Source: Apostichopus japonicus
Lineage: Eukaryota; Echinodermata; Holothuroidea; Aspidochirotida; Stichopodidae
DNA: 64,000 bases
Direction of reading: 5' to 3'
NCBI RefSeq assembly: GCF_037975245.1
Contig: NC_092567.1
Span: forward strand, 3,666,214 to 3,730,213
A model generated the notes under the pieces. That model was not told the DNA's origin, searched no databases, and was given only the letters and a program-made list of their open reading frames with translations. The position numbers and the translations under genes are program-made. Positions 22,901 to 36,720 of this stretch are shown piece by piece (positions within the stretch are counted from its first letter, which is position 1; each line of letters begins with the position of its first letter).

Positions 22901-25793
22901 ATATAAATATTTACTTCATTTTGTTAGCCTGTGTTATTACTCTGATAAACCATTTGGAAGAAAGTCTGAAGGCGATGATGACAGCCTATAAGCCTTTCTA
23001 AATTCGCTAAAAACAGTTAAGTTGCAAATTTGAAATCGATTCTAGTTGTCGTTATCCATTATACATTTTAAACTTCGATGGAATAATTTAATCGCTTTCG
23101 CCTGTTCTGTGTAGATAAAAAGAACAAGCACAGTATATAATTCGATATTTAAAGAGATAAAATATCTCATCAAACGAATCTTAAAGGATCTCAAGTGCTT
23201 TGTTTTCTTGCTCGTGTTGTTGTTTGCTTGTTTATGATTTATGGCTGAGAAATATATTAACTTGGTTATTATTACTTTATTTCAGATTTGGTAAAAGGCG
23301 ACATGAACCTTCGAATTACTTTCTCCCTGCTAAACACGAGCAATATTTTATCTCCACCGTTTAACCGTTTAATCAACTTCACAGAACAAAAATGTTCTCC
23401 ATAAAACTAGGCAGTTAAGAACCCGCAATGCTTGTAGTCACATATTAGAGTTACATTAAGGGCTATTCAATTATGTGTTAATAAGGCAGACTTCCTTATA
23501 CCAACGAAAAGTACATACAGAAAACAAAACGAAGAAAGGGAAATAAAACAATCCTTCTATCAAATTAGGGAGAAGAGCAAGTGAGGGATGTATTAAACAA
23601 CCAAGGAAATCAAGTTTACTCATTTAAAATATATAAACAGAGAATAACAATTAGAAAATGTCGTAAAAACATGATATATGATATATCACTGAATGGCTTT
23701 TAATTATGTCGAACCAGTATTGAATAAAATGATGCACTATTCCCAGCCACTGCTAGACACGGACTGACCTACTTATCGTCGGTTTCTATGGTTACGTTGT
23801 ATGACAGTTACAACATTCCAGGTGTACACTAGACGCGTGTCTCGTTTATCTTTCTATTCATTATCTTTAACCCTGGCTCGTGTCATCTATTGTTATGCTA
23901 ATTAGGTATTTACGGAAGATCCAGGTGTGTCATATTTACTGTTAACTTATTTTACTTTAGAAATAAATTGTTTGAATCAATCGTCTGTGCAGAAAACTAT
24001 TGTAGAAGTAGAGTAGGCCTACTGTGTGTAGTAAAACGGTGATGATGTTATTAGGTATAACAGAATTGATTTGAAGGGCTCCCTTAAAAAAAATGATGTG
24101 CGAAGGGGGGGCGGCGAAGGAAGGGGTGGTGGTGGGTACAGGTAAGCTGTCTGAAGGGGAGTGGGCAGAGGAGACGAGACTAAATTTACCCAAGATCACA
24201 CTGGGATTGGGGTAAAGTATTTAGTCTAGATAGGGAATCAACATTCTCTGTTACATTTTGTTTATAGTCAGACCATTTTACCTCCATGGTCAGACCAAAC
24301 AAAACCCCCGAAGTGTGTTATTTCCAGTAATATTTTTTTCAGCGGTCACAGTTATTCCCGGAATGGCGTTGTTCCACATATAACATACGTTAAGCATCGT
24401 TCGTTATCATATATTTCATTCATGTAACTACTTAATAGCTTTTGTCTTTTCTTTCGAGATTTGGGTGATGCGCGGTGGGGGGGGGGGGGGGGTGACGGGG
24501 CGACTTAAATATTTCTTTTTTTAGTAACACGTCAGCTGTAAGTTGAAAATGTTACTAATTATGTTGTGAATGGTAAAGACGGAAAGGAGAAACTTTTACG
24601 AGGTTTGATCTGTGAGAGCAAAGAAGGCGAGAGGAGGCGAGAGGAGGGATTGTTTTTTTGTTTTTTTTGGGGGGGGGGTCTAAAATAACACTGCAATGGA
24701 ACGGACCAAGCAGGGACGTCATGATCGAATCAAGTATGAAGTAACATTAATACGAGGAATATTAAAATATTAAACAGTTTTTGAATAAAGTTATCAATTA
24801 TACAAAGTTAAAGCTCTCGGTTAATTTTGTAATTATTGTCTAAAAATTAGGTTAAAACATAAGCATAAATCATAATTAAGCTTATTTTGTATAACGTCGT
24901 ATTTCAAACTATTACGAATTAAGTGATGTAGTTTTAAGCGGATTAAATTTGAACATTTGAAATTTATCAGATATACAGATTTGCCTTTAATGATATTGAT
25001 AGCAATACGTTTTTTTTAACTATATAGTTAACTCAATTGCAATTATATATTCCCTTCTAGTTAACTTTTATTTTGTTTTAATTAGTTAACTTATTTTGAG
25101 TAACTATTTTTTTAATTTTGACAACCAAAACTATTTATTGGTCGCTTCTTTTGTATGCATTTCAGTTTTGCTAGAGTATCATAATCTGATCAAAATTTTG
25201 AGGAGTTTATGCTATTATTATTGCCATCATTTTACTACTTTAACATTAATAACGATTTTCAATCTCTTTTGTTTCTTAAATAAATTGTACATAATTGAAA
25301 ATCAACTATTTCGGAGGTTTCAGTCAAAATTAACAGTTATCCTTACAAAACTTTAATTTAGAATATTAATTTTACTCTCTAGAATTATTAAAATCCAATT
25401 TCCTTGTCTATATATCTCTTATTTTATCCTATTAAACATTCCTGTAATTCTAAAACCTATTTAGTTAAATGTAAACATTAAAATAAACAAAGAACAGTTT
25501 AAACAACCACCACCCACCTCTGCACCCCTCTATTACCAACACCCTTTTAAAATATTCCCTGTTTATCCATTATATTTTGTTCTATTAATCATAACATTCT
25601 ACAGAATTCCTTTCATGATGACCTAATTGTTCAAATAAATCCAACTAAACTAATTTAAATCCAATCCTTGACATTAAAATACAGCAGACTTTACATTCTC
25701 TATTGTTAGTTTAATATTGATAACTTTTATTAATTAAATTAATTCCCTGTTAAACTGTTATGATGATTCTAACATCTACACCGGAATACTTAC
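19935..25793. other. Intron of the minus-strand gene
   Basis: AT-rich sequence with G homopolymers near 24475-24492 and 24660-24680 and no recognisable exon, transposon terminus or RNA gene. Part of 23400-23480 resembles the repeated intronic block at 5580-5640 and 12340-12380 (TTACATTAAGGGCTATTCAA versus AGTTGCAGGGCTATCC). ORFs in this span are AT-rich and isolated and I do not call any of them genes. Confidence 0.55.
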
Positions 25794-25958
25794 TGCAGCT
25801 TCTTCAAGCTTGTACACTGTGAGGAGTAAGACAAGATGGCCGCCAACTCTTCATTAGTTAGTCTCCTGTCGTCATAGATCCACAGCTTCTGGAGAGAACT
25901 CAGGATAGAGAGAGAGAGACCAGACTGAAGGATAAGGTTCAGACCAGACTCATCAACT
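25794..25958 (-). CDS. Leucine-rich-repeat exon (165 bp) of the NLR-like gene
   Basis: Minus strand: acceptor TTTTGCTCTCCTAG, 165 bp with one open frame, donor CTGCA|GTAAGT. Both borders are phase 2, the symmetric cassette form that lets LRR exons be added or lost without frameshift. The peptide contains SSLQKLWIYDDRRLTNEELA and then AILSYSSQCTSLKKLQ. SLQKLWI and SLKKLQ are about 29 residues apart, as in ribonuclease-inhibitor-type repeats of NLR proteins. A second AG (26000) gives an 8-residue longer reading but breaks phase symmetry, so the inner acceptor is preferred. The inferred role is ligand sensing. Its base composition is clearly less AT-rich than the flanks. Confidence 0.85.
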
Positions 25959-28900
25959 CTAGGAGAGCAAAAGTAGAGATCCACACAGGAGATAGGAATC
26001 TAGAATGAAAGAATAGAGTTACTGATAATAGAGTAGATAGAGATAAATAGATTGGATTTGGTAAGGATTACAATAATTATTATGATATTATAAATAATAA
26101 AAATAACGAAAAAAAAGATAAAGGAAAATAAAGCGATAAACAAAGACATTTAGGTCGTGTTTATTTGTATGAAGGAGGCAAATATAAACAGGAATAATTA
26201 GAATAGATCAGAGAATAATAAAGTGGTAATGTAGGATTAAAGGGTTAGTTTTATTGTTTTACAATTAAATTATTAATTAAAGTTTTTATAGCTAGTAAGG
26301 TTTAATAAAATAAGAATTTAAGGCAACATATTTTTATTTATTAGTTAATAGGACACAAATTTCAAAGACGGGTTGAGAATTTTATAAGAAATGGGTAAAT
26401 AATAATTGAGATTATCTATCTTTTGAAGAAAAATATTGATCAAATTTATTTTTATTTAGAACTTTCAGAAGGAAAATGTAATTTAATGTCATAGGAATCA
26501 TGAAAAGGAAACTTCTACTCTAACTAATATCAGGTTTTCATCTAAAGTTTAAGGAGATTTGGAGGAATTATACTTAAATCAATAGGTTGTTTCTTAAAAT
26601 TAAAATGCAATTTAGAGAAGCAGATGTACGGTAGATCAAATTCAAGTTTCCAGAGAGAAGGTTGATGAGGCTTAAACTCAAAATTTAATATACAAATTAT
26701 TTCATTATTGATCCAAATCCGACTATTCTGCTTGAATTATAATTATTTCTAATTAATACGATTTGTTTAAATGATGATGTCCATCTGTGTTTTGTTATTA
26801 AATTCATTCCTAAGTTACGGTTTGATTGTGACATAACTTGTAGTGGATTTTTTTTTTTCGAAATGTAGCTGTGTTCTTTCTTTGTGTTTGTGGATATTCC
26901 TAAATTGGGTATTGCTTATGATCTTAACTTTCTAAACTTTATCGTTTCTTCCAATTTAATAGTACCATCCGCTTTTTACAACAAAAAAATGACAAATAAT
27001 AATATTATCTGGACACACTTCATATCCTTGATGGTTTAATTATACTAAATAATTATTACTTTAAAGTTTGATCGGGTTGATTGGGTCTTCATTGTAATAT
27101 CTTCTGTTACTATTGAGTTCAGCGTGTGTGAACAGTTAGCGGACAAATATAGATTTACAAACACCTGGAGATAAATCAGTTTATCACAAGTTTAATGATA
27201 TGATGGCGCCCTTTTAAAATTAACTTTAGAGCTACGGCTCTGGCGAACTTCTGCTATTGCGTGTTGCAGCAGCGTAAAAGAGGTGGCGCACTTCAATTTC
27301 AAAACCATTTTACTTTTTAAATATCATGTGGCCATAAATCTGTTGGCTTGGAAATGACGTACAGTTTTTATTATTAAGTGGGCAAAACTAAGACAAAACC
27401 AGCTGTGAGTAGAACACCACGATCTAGTTGCTGCTGGAAAAGCATGGACGAAAGATTTCTTTTTAATAACTATGTATTTCATTTAATGATTATAAGACTT
27501 AAATTGGAAAACTGTTTTATAGAGGCTCAAAGCTCTGGGCCCTATACAGTATTTAACAAAGCTATATTTCACGTAAAGTGTCAGGTATATTGACAGGAGT
27601 ATGGTCTTTCAACTAATAATCAGTTATTAAATAACATTATTTCAGTTAGCCTGCTCGGTAAAAAGCTGCAGGTTTCTCACACAAGTGGCTCAAACGTCCG
27701 ACATAGCTGGTAGATTTAATAAGTTAGGTGATTACAATACTAATTGTGGAATGTTATAGATTGACTTGTATTCACGCCTATAAGGCTATGCTATGTACGA
27801 TTAAACCTGAGTTGAACCATTTTCTGTGATTTCAATTTTTTGAAGGGATCACAAAGTTTCTACAGTTTGTCTATGGATACTTTTTGTTAGATAGAATGAA
27901 GTAATTGTTTTCGAAGTAAAGGATAGGAATCAGCTCACCTAGAATGTTAATCGCTGGTTTTATTCTTCGCTTAATTCAAGATCCCTAAAGATGAGTCAGT
28001 GTCTCGATTGTATTTTATTCAATTCCTTTATATTTAAGATATGCTTTAACTTGGAATTTTTTGATAATCAGTCAACAACTATAGGCTAAGATTTGTACTA
28101 TTTATTAGTTAGATTTGCTAAGCATGTCCTCTTGCTAAAAGCAGTAATTCTAGCTTTGCGCGGGTGATATTTGAGATTTTTAACATAGCCTAACTGTATT
28201 ACTAGTCTAATTTATAGCCTACCTTAGTTTGGCCTGGCCTTTGTACACATCCTAGCCTATGCCTCTATACCATACCGTCAAATTATCTCTCTGATCAATA
28301 ATTACTGTTTTAACTATTAACAGCGGTTCCTCTCCATTAAACAGTCCATCTTAATAACCACTCAACAAGTAAATGGTTACAAACAACCTCCACGATTATA
28401 CTACGTACTCTGCAGCTCCACTGATACAACACTAAACCATTCATTGTCAGTAATACTGATATATACTATAGATGTGAACAGGTATTCAATAGCATGAGTC
28501 ACCGATATTCATATACAGGTGTTTCCCATCTGTTCGCGGGTGATGTTTGAGATTTGTAACAGACATTTTGGCGCCAATAGAAATAAATGTACGTAACGTT
28601 ATACATGCCCTGTGGAAACAGACAGTTTAAAAACTGACGTCGATTGGGTATGTAGTAAGGAAGGGGTCGAGGAAGTAAATAATACAACGCAACCTATATC
28701 AAGTAGATCAAGCTATCATTGACATTTCTCCCTAAGCGGTAGGGTCCCCGTGCAACCCCCCCCCCCCCTCCCCCACCACCGGTTAAAATTTGGGCAAAAA
28801 AGCATTTTATGTACTCATTCACCCAGTTATTATCTGCTAGTGGATGCACAAACAAACAATTCACACAAAAGTTTGAATACCGTGTGTTTCGAATGATTTG

Positions 28901-29334
28901 AAGGAGTACATGTTTAATGAATATGAAAACCTACATGGAATAACATAAATTGAACATCCTTGTTCAGTCATACACATCTTGCAGATACATCGTGCAGACA
29001 AAACGTGTCTGTGTCAAGTTACATTTTTGTTTTTACAAATAACCACTTGATCATCATGAAATTATTGGAAAGAATGTAACTACACAACTTTTTTCATCCC
29101 CTCCCCACCAAACCACTCGACTCCATGTCAGTGCTGGATTATTCAGCTGAATCTTTGCACCAGCAAAGAGTGTGTCAGGCAATCCAACGATGTTTTGTCT
29201 TTTCACGTACCTCGTAATTGCTCAAATCAAAGTACTATGTCGACATTTCCTCAATAATTGTAATAGTCAATTCATGTAGCCCCCCCCCCCCCCCCTTTTC
29301 TCCCTTTTTACTTATTACCATCCTCATCAAGAAA

Positions 29335-29725
29335 AGTTTATTTTTTTGAGATAAAATAGTTGAAATCTTGATTTCGAGAAATTCAATGGCAATTTCGAGA
29401 GAAACGTACAAGTTTGGGATAAAACGCTAATATTTTTAGTTGAGAAGTCGACATTTTAAAAGTTTAAATTTAAAACAAAAAGGATCGACATTTTACATGA
29501 ATTAAAGAGGCCGAAATCAATCGAAGAGGTTTTCAATTTTAGAAAAAAAGTAGTTTAATGTTGAGAATTTTGGTTATATTTCAGATTGCAATTTTAAGAC
29601 AAACTTGATTTTCAAGAAAAGGGTTTCAATTTTGAAGGAGGGTTGAAATTCCCAGAAATATTCAAAACTTTTTGGATAAAATAATTAAAATTTTGATATG
29701 AAAATTTTGAAATTTTTCAGTGTTC
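29335..29725. repeat. Degenerate tandem array (TTTTGAGATAAAA-like)
   Basis: Loosely repeated phrases such as GAGATAAAATAGTTGAAAT, GAGAAATTCAATGGC, GGGATAAAACG and GGATAAAATAATTAAAATTTT recur every 25-35 bp. The same phrases in reverse complement form the array at 37440-37570. It is non-coding. Confidence 0.6.
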
Positions 29726-29964
29726 CATATGGTCACAATAATGACAAAATGTGTATTGTTTGCTTAATTGGGATGCCTCCCGACCACTTCCCCAACCCAT
29801 TCATTTTTTTGCTCCCTTCCTACGCCAATCAAATGATTTGTCACATGTCTACTGTGGCGGCGATTTGTTTCAAATATTGGGGGGGGGGGACATTTGTTGG
29901 GTGCAGGCATGGCCGCATGGGCACAGATCAGTCTTGGATAATGGTGGGGACGCGTGTCTGTTCT

Positions 29965-30270
29965 CTGATACTATCTAAGCAGAAACGACCACGAAGTGTC
30001 ATTTACATCATGCAGCATGTGGCGCGCAGCGTACCGAAATTTTTAGCTAAAAAGGCCTCATAAATCGTCGGAAATGACACTTCCCAAGCCTTGTAAGCAG
30101 GGGCGTCAATCCGATTTGAAACGTGGGGGCGTAATCGCTTCAAGTATTCCGGCCGCAAGTACTATCTAAGCGGAGCGCCACCATCGGTTGGCGCGCAGCG
30201 TCCCAAGAAATTTTAGATTTCAATATCTGCCAGATCGCTTGAGTTGGCACTTGCCAGGCTGGATAGCAGC
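29965..30270. mobile_element. Two copies of the shared transposon module, incomplete elements
   Basis: At about 29968-30080 and 30163-30260 the module seen in the hAT-type elements recurs (CTATCTAAGC..., GGCGCGCAGCGT, then CGGAAATGACACTTCC or GAGTTGGCACTTGCC). The second copy follows a hAT-like left terminus, CAGGGGCGTCAATCCG at 30101. No matching right terminus or target duplication was found nearby, so these are truncated or rearranged elements. Confidence 0.55.
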
Positions 30271-32028
30271 CATCTAGTTGCGTGAGTTCTGGAGAAAATT
30301 ACAAATTCGTCACTCAGGAAATCTGCAATAAAGTTCATGCGGCCTTAATTTTTGGTGGATTATTTCTGTTATTAGTGATTCCACTTGACATCAACATTAG
30401 AACCCAGTGCAAGTGGACAAATGATGCGGCGAACTGGAAACCCCCGCCCCATGTTGCCCAATGTTTCAGAATAGAATACCCCTCACTTGTTCAAACCCAT
30501 GGCAACTAACAATCTGTGAATACATTTACTTCGAAATATGGACATTATATTGCACCAAGTTGGTCAAGGAATGACCCCAGGGCCTCAGATATAGGCCTAT
30601 AGGAACGATGCCCCACAATTTCCCCGGACATACTATAGGCGAAGGAAGCCATCCGCCGCGACTGCATGTGAGTTTCTCGACTTGCCGTCCTGGGAGTCAT
30701 ACCACAAAATTGTGAGTTTGTCACCGGCATTGACATTTTTTGACAAATCTGCAAATTGCGCGTGGAAAATAAGGAAAGATTGACTGGGCTTTCAGGCAAG
30801 TAACATACTGCATGACCGAACTATAAGTCAAACTGACATGATCAAAGATTGCGTCTGAAACATTATTATGGTAATAGACTGATCCTCAGCGACAGTATTG
30901 TCTCCTTTCTTGAAAATTTGTTTTTTAGCGGTTTTAAGAGCATCAGGGTACGTCCCAGAAGTGAAAACCCGGCCTATGCGCTATGTCACGTCCGGTTTTT
31001 CAGCAACTATAGCCTACTGCCGGTCCGCGGTCGAAGGGTCGTTCATGAGTGGTCATCATGGAGATTCAAAACCATTCAGACCAATGATATATTTTTCGCA
31101 CATGTAATTTTTTTCGACACCCAAAATCCCAGGGGGGGGGGGGTGGGCGACTGGGTGGCGACAGGCTTTCATGAAGTATATTACAAGTATATTATAATTA
31201 TTCCTATATACAATAATGCCTGACAAAGAGGTACATGTTACCTACATGTATAGCCATGTAGTCCAGGAGCCCAGAAGGGTTATTCAGCTGAAGAGGTACA
31301 AAAGGTTTGGTGGCCTGATTGTGTTGGTAGGTGACCAAGCTTCAATAAAATGTGTTGCTGCCGGGGCACACCCTGCATGGTAGGTGAGGGGGTCACAAAA
31401 TAGGGGGCAAAATATGCTTTTATTTAGCTGAAGAGGTACAAGCACTCAAGTTTCTGGGTTTTATACTCAGGAGGGTACCTTGCATCATGGTGGCAATGGC
31501 AGCAATATCTGACTGCATGGGGCCCTGGACAGTAGCCCAAAAGGGCCCCGCCCATATGGTATTATTCAGCTGAAAAGTCGTAAGTGGAAAGGGGAGCGTG
31601 TGGGGAGGGGTGTACACTCGTAGCAGTGGCCTTCTTCTCAGCTGAATGAAACATTGCCCCATCCCACCCCTCCCCCGACTTCTATCCAAGTGTATAATTT
31701 AGAAATTTTCTGATTAATGTTGAAATACCAAAATACTTTCATCTCAACAATTCAGTAAACAATATCCTGAAAAATGCCTAACATGTCTAATTATCATGCT
31801 GTCTTGATGACACTTGTAGTGACGCAATAATATTACGATAGATTTCGCTAAGCGATAGTACGCGTTTTCCTTGGAACTTACACTAGCCTCTTATCTTTGC
31901 TTTACTGGAATGGTCAAGACTATCAAAATATTTTCATTAATTGCATATTGCGTTTTCATTATTTATTTAGTGCCGGACCCTTTTTATGTTTTGACTTCGG
32001 AAGATCTGTTGTGAATAGTCAAGAGGCC

Positions 32029-32405
32029 CAGTGGCAGAGCTAGGGGTATTGGTCAAGGGGGGGGGGATGCTCTGTAGGTGGCGCTCCAACACTTTCTAAG
32101 CGGAGCGCCACCACGAGTTGGCGCGGAGCGTACCGAAATTTTTGAGTAAAGATAATCTCTAGATCGCCGGAAATGACCCTTTCCGGGCCTTGTTAATTTG
32201 CAAATAAACGAAGAATAAATAGGTGTCATCGCCAATATATGTGACAAATGTCAATAGGTAGATGAGAGCGCAATAAAAAAAGTCAATAATCGCGAATAAG
32301 TAAAATGTGGTAAAAAAGCTGAAAAGGGCGCCAGCAGTCCATTTGAGTCCGTAAGGGGGGGGGGGGAGGCATCCGCCCCCTGACTGTATGGACGCTCCGC
32401 CACTG
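32029..32405. mobile_element. Short non-autonomous hAT-type element, 377 bp
   Basis: Same family as 14246-14636: left end CAGTGGCAGAGCTAGGGG, right end on the minus strand CAGTGGCGGAGCGTCC. The exact 8-bp duplication AAGAGGCC lies at 32021-32028 and 32406-32413. The shared module is at about 32095-32180. ORFs overlapping it are by-products of its GC-rich module. Confidence 0.92.
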
Positions 32406-33439
32406 AAGAGGCCGTCCAAATTGTAATTTGGTGAGTTGCAGTGTAATAACTAAGTATTTTTTTTTATCTTTTCCATAAGACCTAAAGCTACGACCCATAA
32501 CACGTATACACTTCAAGCCGCTGTACAGGATTCTATGAACGTAAAATTACCAGAAAATTATCGAGGTACAAATGATGAATTGACATTTCGCAGCATACTG
32601 TTGAAGACCTCACTCCTAGATCTAAGGAATTTGCCATTTTGTTGTAAATTGCTATTATTTGAATTGGAAGATTGATCATTTATCTGAAAAAGAGGGGTAT
32701 TTCCCTAGTGGCCAATGAAACGACTTGAACAAGTCTCATCTTCAAAATCTAAACAAACCAACGACGCAGTGCAAAGCAGCGTTTGAAGAACGGTTGTATG
32801 GTTGTACTTCTCTGTTTGTTTAACGTGATTCCCCGAAGCTACAGTACTGGCTTACTAATATGAAGATATTTCAATATATTCCAGATGGTGAACATGATAC
32901 TGAATGAATCAGACTGAGTATATTGCAATTGTCAAAGAAGAAATCCCACGTATGTCTTGTTTTCCTTTCATATTGTTAGGCTATGTACCTACAAGGACAG
33001 GGACATCATAACGTTGAAGTTATGGCTTAGGTCTTCTCTAGTCATATAAGAAAAGTGCAGCCTAACTTAGGCCTAGTCTAATGGTTTTAGTTACAATATT
33101 CAATAGTCCGCAATGCCAGCATAAAGCGTGACCTATGCTCAGCACAATGTAGGACTAGCTGAAGTATGGTGATGCTAGCCTGTTAGTGTTAGTTGGTTTC
33201 AAGTTGAAGGGGAGGGGGAGGGTTTCCTCCCTCAGAATACTTGGATGACGATAGTTTATTGAAAAAGTGTTCTACACTTGCGAGATCATCCAACTGTCTG
33301 AAAGGTTTTATTCAAATTTAGTCAAAAAAAACCTACCCTTAAAGTACTCGGGAGTTGTTTCCTCTTTTGGGATATTGTGGATTTAAGTGCTAACCTGCCA
33401 GTGAGTAAAGGTCAAATGAAGCGAAAGGTTTTCCAAAGA

Positions 33440-36400
33440 TTGAGATTCAATATCATATGCAAGCATTATTGTAGTTTGTGTCACCCAAAATACTGCAGTA
33501 CTTTACACCACCCATAGGCCATACTGGTCCAAGACAACCCATTCTTGGAACATATCCAGAATTTCCAGGGTTTTTGCTGGTAATACTCAGTTCCTATTTA
33601 CGTATCTTCAGCTTCAATATCACAAATCAAATATGCAATATTACATAATTTTCTCAATACTAAAAGTGTAGGGGTCTTTCACAGCTAACATGTGAAGTTG
33701 ATTTTCCAAAAAGACTGCTGTGGTGTCACTTTGCTATCTGAATGCAAAAGTTCCTTTCAAAAAGCTTCAGAAACCAAACACTGTAATAAAGTCAGGTGGG
33801 GTAAAAAAAAATTACCTAAAGTTTGATGTAACAAGAGATACATTTATGATTTTCATCATATATTATTCTTTTCAACTGGAAGAAATTTTGTTTTTGCAAA
33901 GAATTAATACAAACTTTGTGGGGGTAAGAAAGAACAACGTTCTTAATAATAGAATATACAGTAGTTCTAGAAAATTGAGCAAGTCAAATTGTATGAATGA
34001 AATTCCATTTTCCTGGTCTTTATGTGTAGATCAAGGTATGTTGTAAAGACCATGTGCATTTCTGCAACATTGTTCCTTGCCATTTCACTCTAAATAATAT
34101 GGTGTTGACTTTGAAACATAAACATTTTTTGGGTATGTTTCCTTCCATGTTTGGTATACAACTGATACAGTATGTGTAACATGTTCAATATAAAAAATTT
34201 CAAAACATTATACTAGATATTTGTAGGTCTATATAATATTTGTAATGTCAATAGCTCGATCGTTAATCTGTAAATGACAAAATGCATGTATTTTAAAGCT
34301 CTCCCTCATAAAATTGTTAGGAGTTGAAATATCTAAAAGTTAGATTATGTATGTTAAATGACAACAAGGTGATCCTCTTCAAGGTGAGTGTTATAACTGT
34401 AAACATGGAAACAGGAAACCTTACAAGTATTCTGAACAATATGAATGTCTTTAAAATGCTGTAAGTCATACATGCTACTGTATACCAACCAGATATAATT
34501 ACCCATAGAAAATATAGGCCTACAGTAAGCTGATTATCATTCCATGGCTATGTTACTTGTATATATAACCTACTGATGTAAGTTTACAACTTTTTAAAGT
34601 GGTCCGTTATATGATACATGCGGGTTGCAAATGGAGTATATATTGTTTTAATTCAATAGGGCAGACACTGACATCCCAAAAGGCAACATTTTATGACGAT
34701 TATAGGTTTTCCATCATCAATCCCCCCCCCCCATCCTCCTCCAGTCCTGACGAACCACCTAATTTAAAATTATCTAAGGCCTATACATGCTTAGAATTTA
34801 GGCTACCCCAGTCTCAAATGCTGAGCTAATGATTCCAGCCTTTTAGGGTCTAGCCTGTTCTCTTGTGCTATTCTCATTGTGTTAGGCTACCAAAGTATGT
34901 AACATTAGGATAACTTCATATAGACCCTCCCCATTTTTATGGTAAACATCAATACAAAATAATTACAACAATGAGATTCTCTGTGTCTTGAACACTTTTT
35001 GCAGTAGATGATAGATATTGGGGTAAATAAAAACAACTGTGGGGTAAATAAAAACTAGTTTTTTTTTACCCCATTCACACACTTTCTTTGGGGTAAAAAC
35101 AAACAAGGTGATTCTGGCACATGTGAAAATAGAGGTGTTAGTTGCATTATTACATCTTGTACTGTAGAGACATCTTCCAATGTGAAAAAAAATGTATTTA
35201 GGAACTTGGCATCATTCATAGGTTTTATGGAATAAAAAGTTTTGGAGGAGTGGTGCGAAGTTCAAAATTGTTGATTTCCGGGTTTGCAGGTTCAAAGTTC
35301 CATGCTCAGCAGAGGGGGTACAGTAGTTATTGGTCTACAAAATATGTTACAAACAACTACAGACATGTAGTTATAATATACACCACACAACAAGCTTAAA
35401 TTACACTCTTCCTGGCCAATAGGGGGGTTGTTTGTTTTTACCCCAACTACTGTACCCCCTTGTTTTTTTTTACCCCACTTGACTATACTGTATAATCACT
35501 AAATTAAAATATCAATAATTGCATCACAGTAGAACTGCTACCATGGGTTTTTCTTTGTTGTGAGTATCCTTTTGTTTCTGAAGTCATCTGAAAATGCTGA
35601 ATAACGAATTTGATTTCATGTTAGTGTTTGTTTAAACTTTTGATTTAGAAGTCACTGAGGTTGAACGGCTCCATGATGTACTGTACTGTACTGTACTAAT
35701 TCAACCGTAGGAAGATACCCTCTATTGAATATGAAGATGGAAACTACATACTGGAGATCAGGACCTATGAACCTATCAAGATTCTTTCAGTATCATACAC
35801 TTCTTGATGCACAGAGTTCCATAGGAATGGTGAGAATAAAATAAATTTAGTTTGTTGTGACTTGATTCACCATTGAACTGCTGGCTAGCAGGCATGGTTG
35901 AGGAAGTTTAATTCCCGTCACTATTGAGATTTAATATTCCATATCATATACATGTATTATTGTATTTTGTGTCACCCATATACAGTACTGCAGTGCTTTG
36001 CACCACCCTTACTGGTCCAAGACAAGCCATTATTGGAACATATCCAGAATTTCCAGGGATTTTGCTGGCAATGCTCATTTCCAATCGACGTATCTTCAGC
36101 TTCAATATCACAAATCTTATGCACTTTTACATAATTTACTTAAATTGAAGGGGTAAAAGTAAGTTAAAGTGTAGGGGTCTTTTACACCTAACATGTGAAG
36201 TTGATTGCCCACAAAGACTACTGTAGTGTCAGATTGCTATCTGAATGCAAAAGTTCCTAAGAACTTGCAAAAAGCTTCAGAAACCAAACACTATAACACT
36301 GTATAACCACTAAATTAAAAAGATCAATGATTGGATCAATTTGGAACTGCCCCCATGGGGTTTTCTTTGTTGTGAGTATCCTTTTGTTTCTGAAGTCTTC

Positions 36401-36720
36401 TGAAATATCTGAATAATTAATTTGAATTCATGTTAGTGTTTTACTTTTGATTTAGAAGTCACTGAGGCTCTAACAGCTCCATGTTGTAATACTTCAACCT
36501 GAGGAAGAAACCCTCTAGTGAATATGAAGACAGAGACTGTACTGGATAGAGGAGATCAGGACCTATGGACCTATCAAGCTTCTTTCAGTATCCTACACTT
36601 CTTGATGCACATAGTTACATAGGAATGGTAAGAATGAAGTAAATCTGGTTGTTCTGACTTGATTCACCAAACTGCTGGCTAGTAAGCATGGTTGAGGAGT
36701 TAAATTCCCTTGCCACCCTT
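33440..36720. repeat. Tandem duplication (2.5-kb and 0.8-kb copies)
   Basis: 33440-33790 matches 35940-36300 (for example GGAACATATCCAGAATTTCC and TATCTTCAGCTTCAATATCA), and 35485-35910 matches 36300-36720 (TATCCTTTTGTTTCTGAAG, GATTCACC, AACTGCTGGCTAG). So one unit of about 780 bp was duplicated in tandem and the first copy was later split by the 33790-35484 insertion. Neither copy keeps an open frame in common with the other. Confidence 0.85.
33790..35484. mobile_element. TIR insertion, 1.7 kb, interrupting one copy of a tandem duplication
   Basis: The left end AGTCAGGTGGGGTAAAAAAA and right end (minus strand AGTCAAGTGGGGTAAAAAAA) are inverted. The sister duplicate at about 36290-36310 lacks this sequence and joins the flanks directly, which shows that this is an insertion. 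GGGGTAAATAAAA / TTTACCCC phrases recur internally (about 35018-35090 and 35440-35475), so the terminal motif is repeated inside the element. No transposase was seen. The target duplication is unclear. Confidence 0.75.

Noticed and set aside
31283-31640. 139-bp tandem repeat suggested by ATTCAGCTGAAGAGGTACAA recurring at about 31283, 31422 and 31562
   Set aside because: Only the short phrase recurs. The rest of the supposed units does not align well enough to call an array.
35648-36628. Paired plus-strand 'exons' ending AGGAATG|GTGAG and AGGAATG|GTAAG in the tandem duplicates
   Set aside because: Neither copy keeps an open frame and the two do not share a frame. A non-coding transcript is possible but unsupported.
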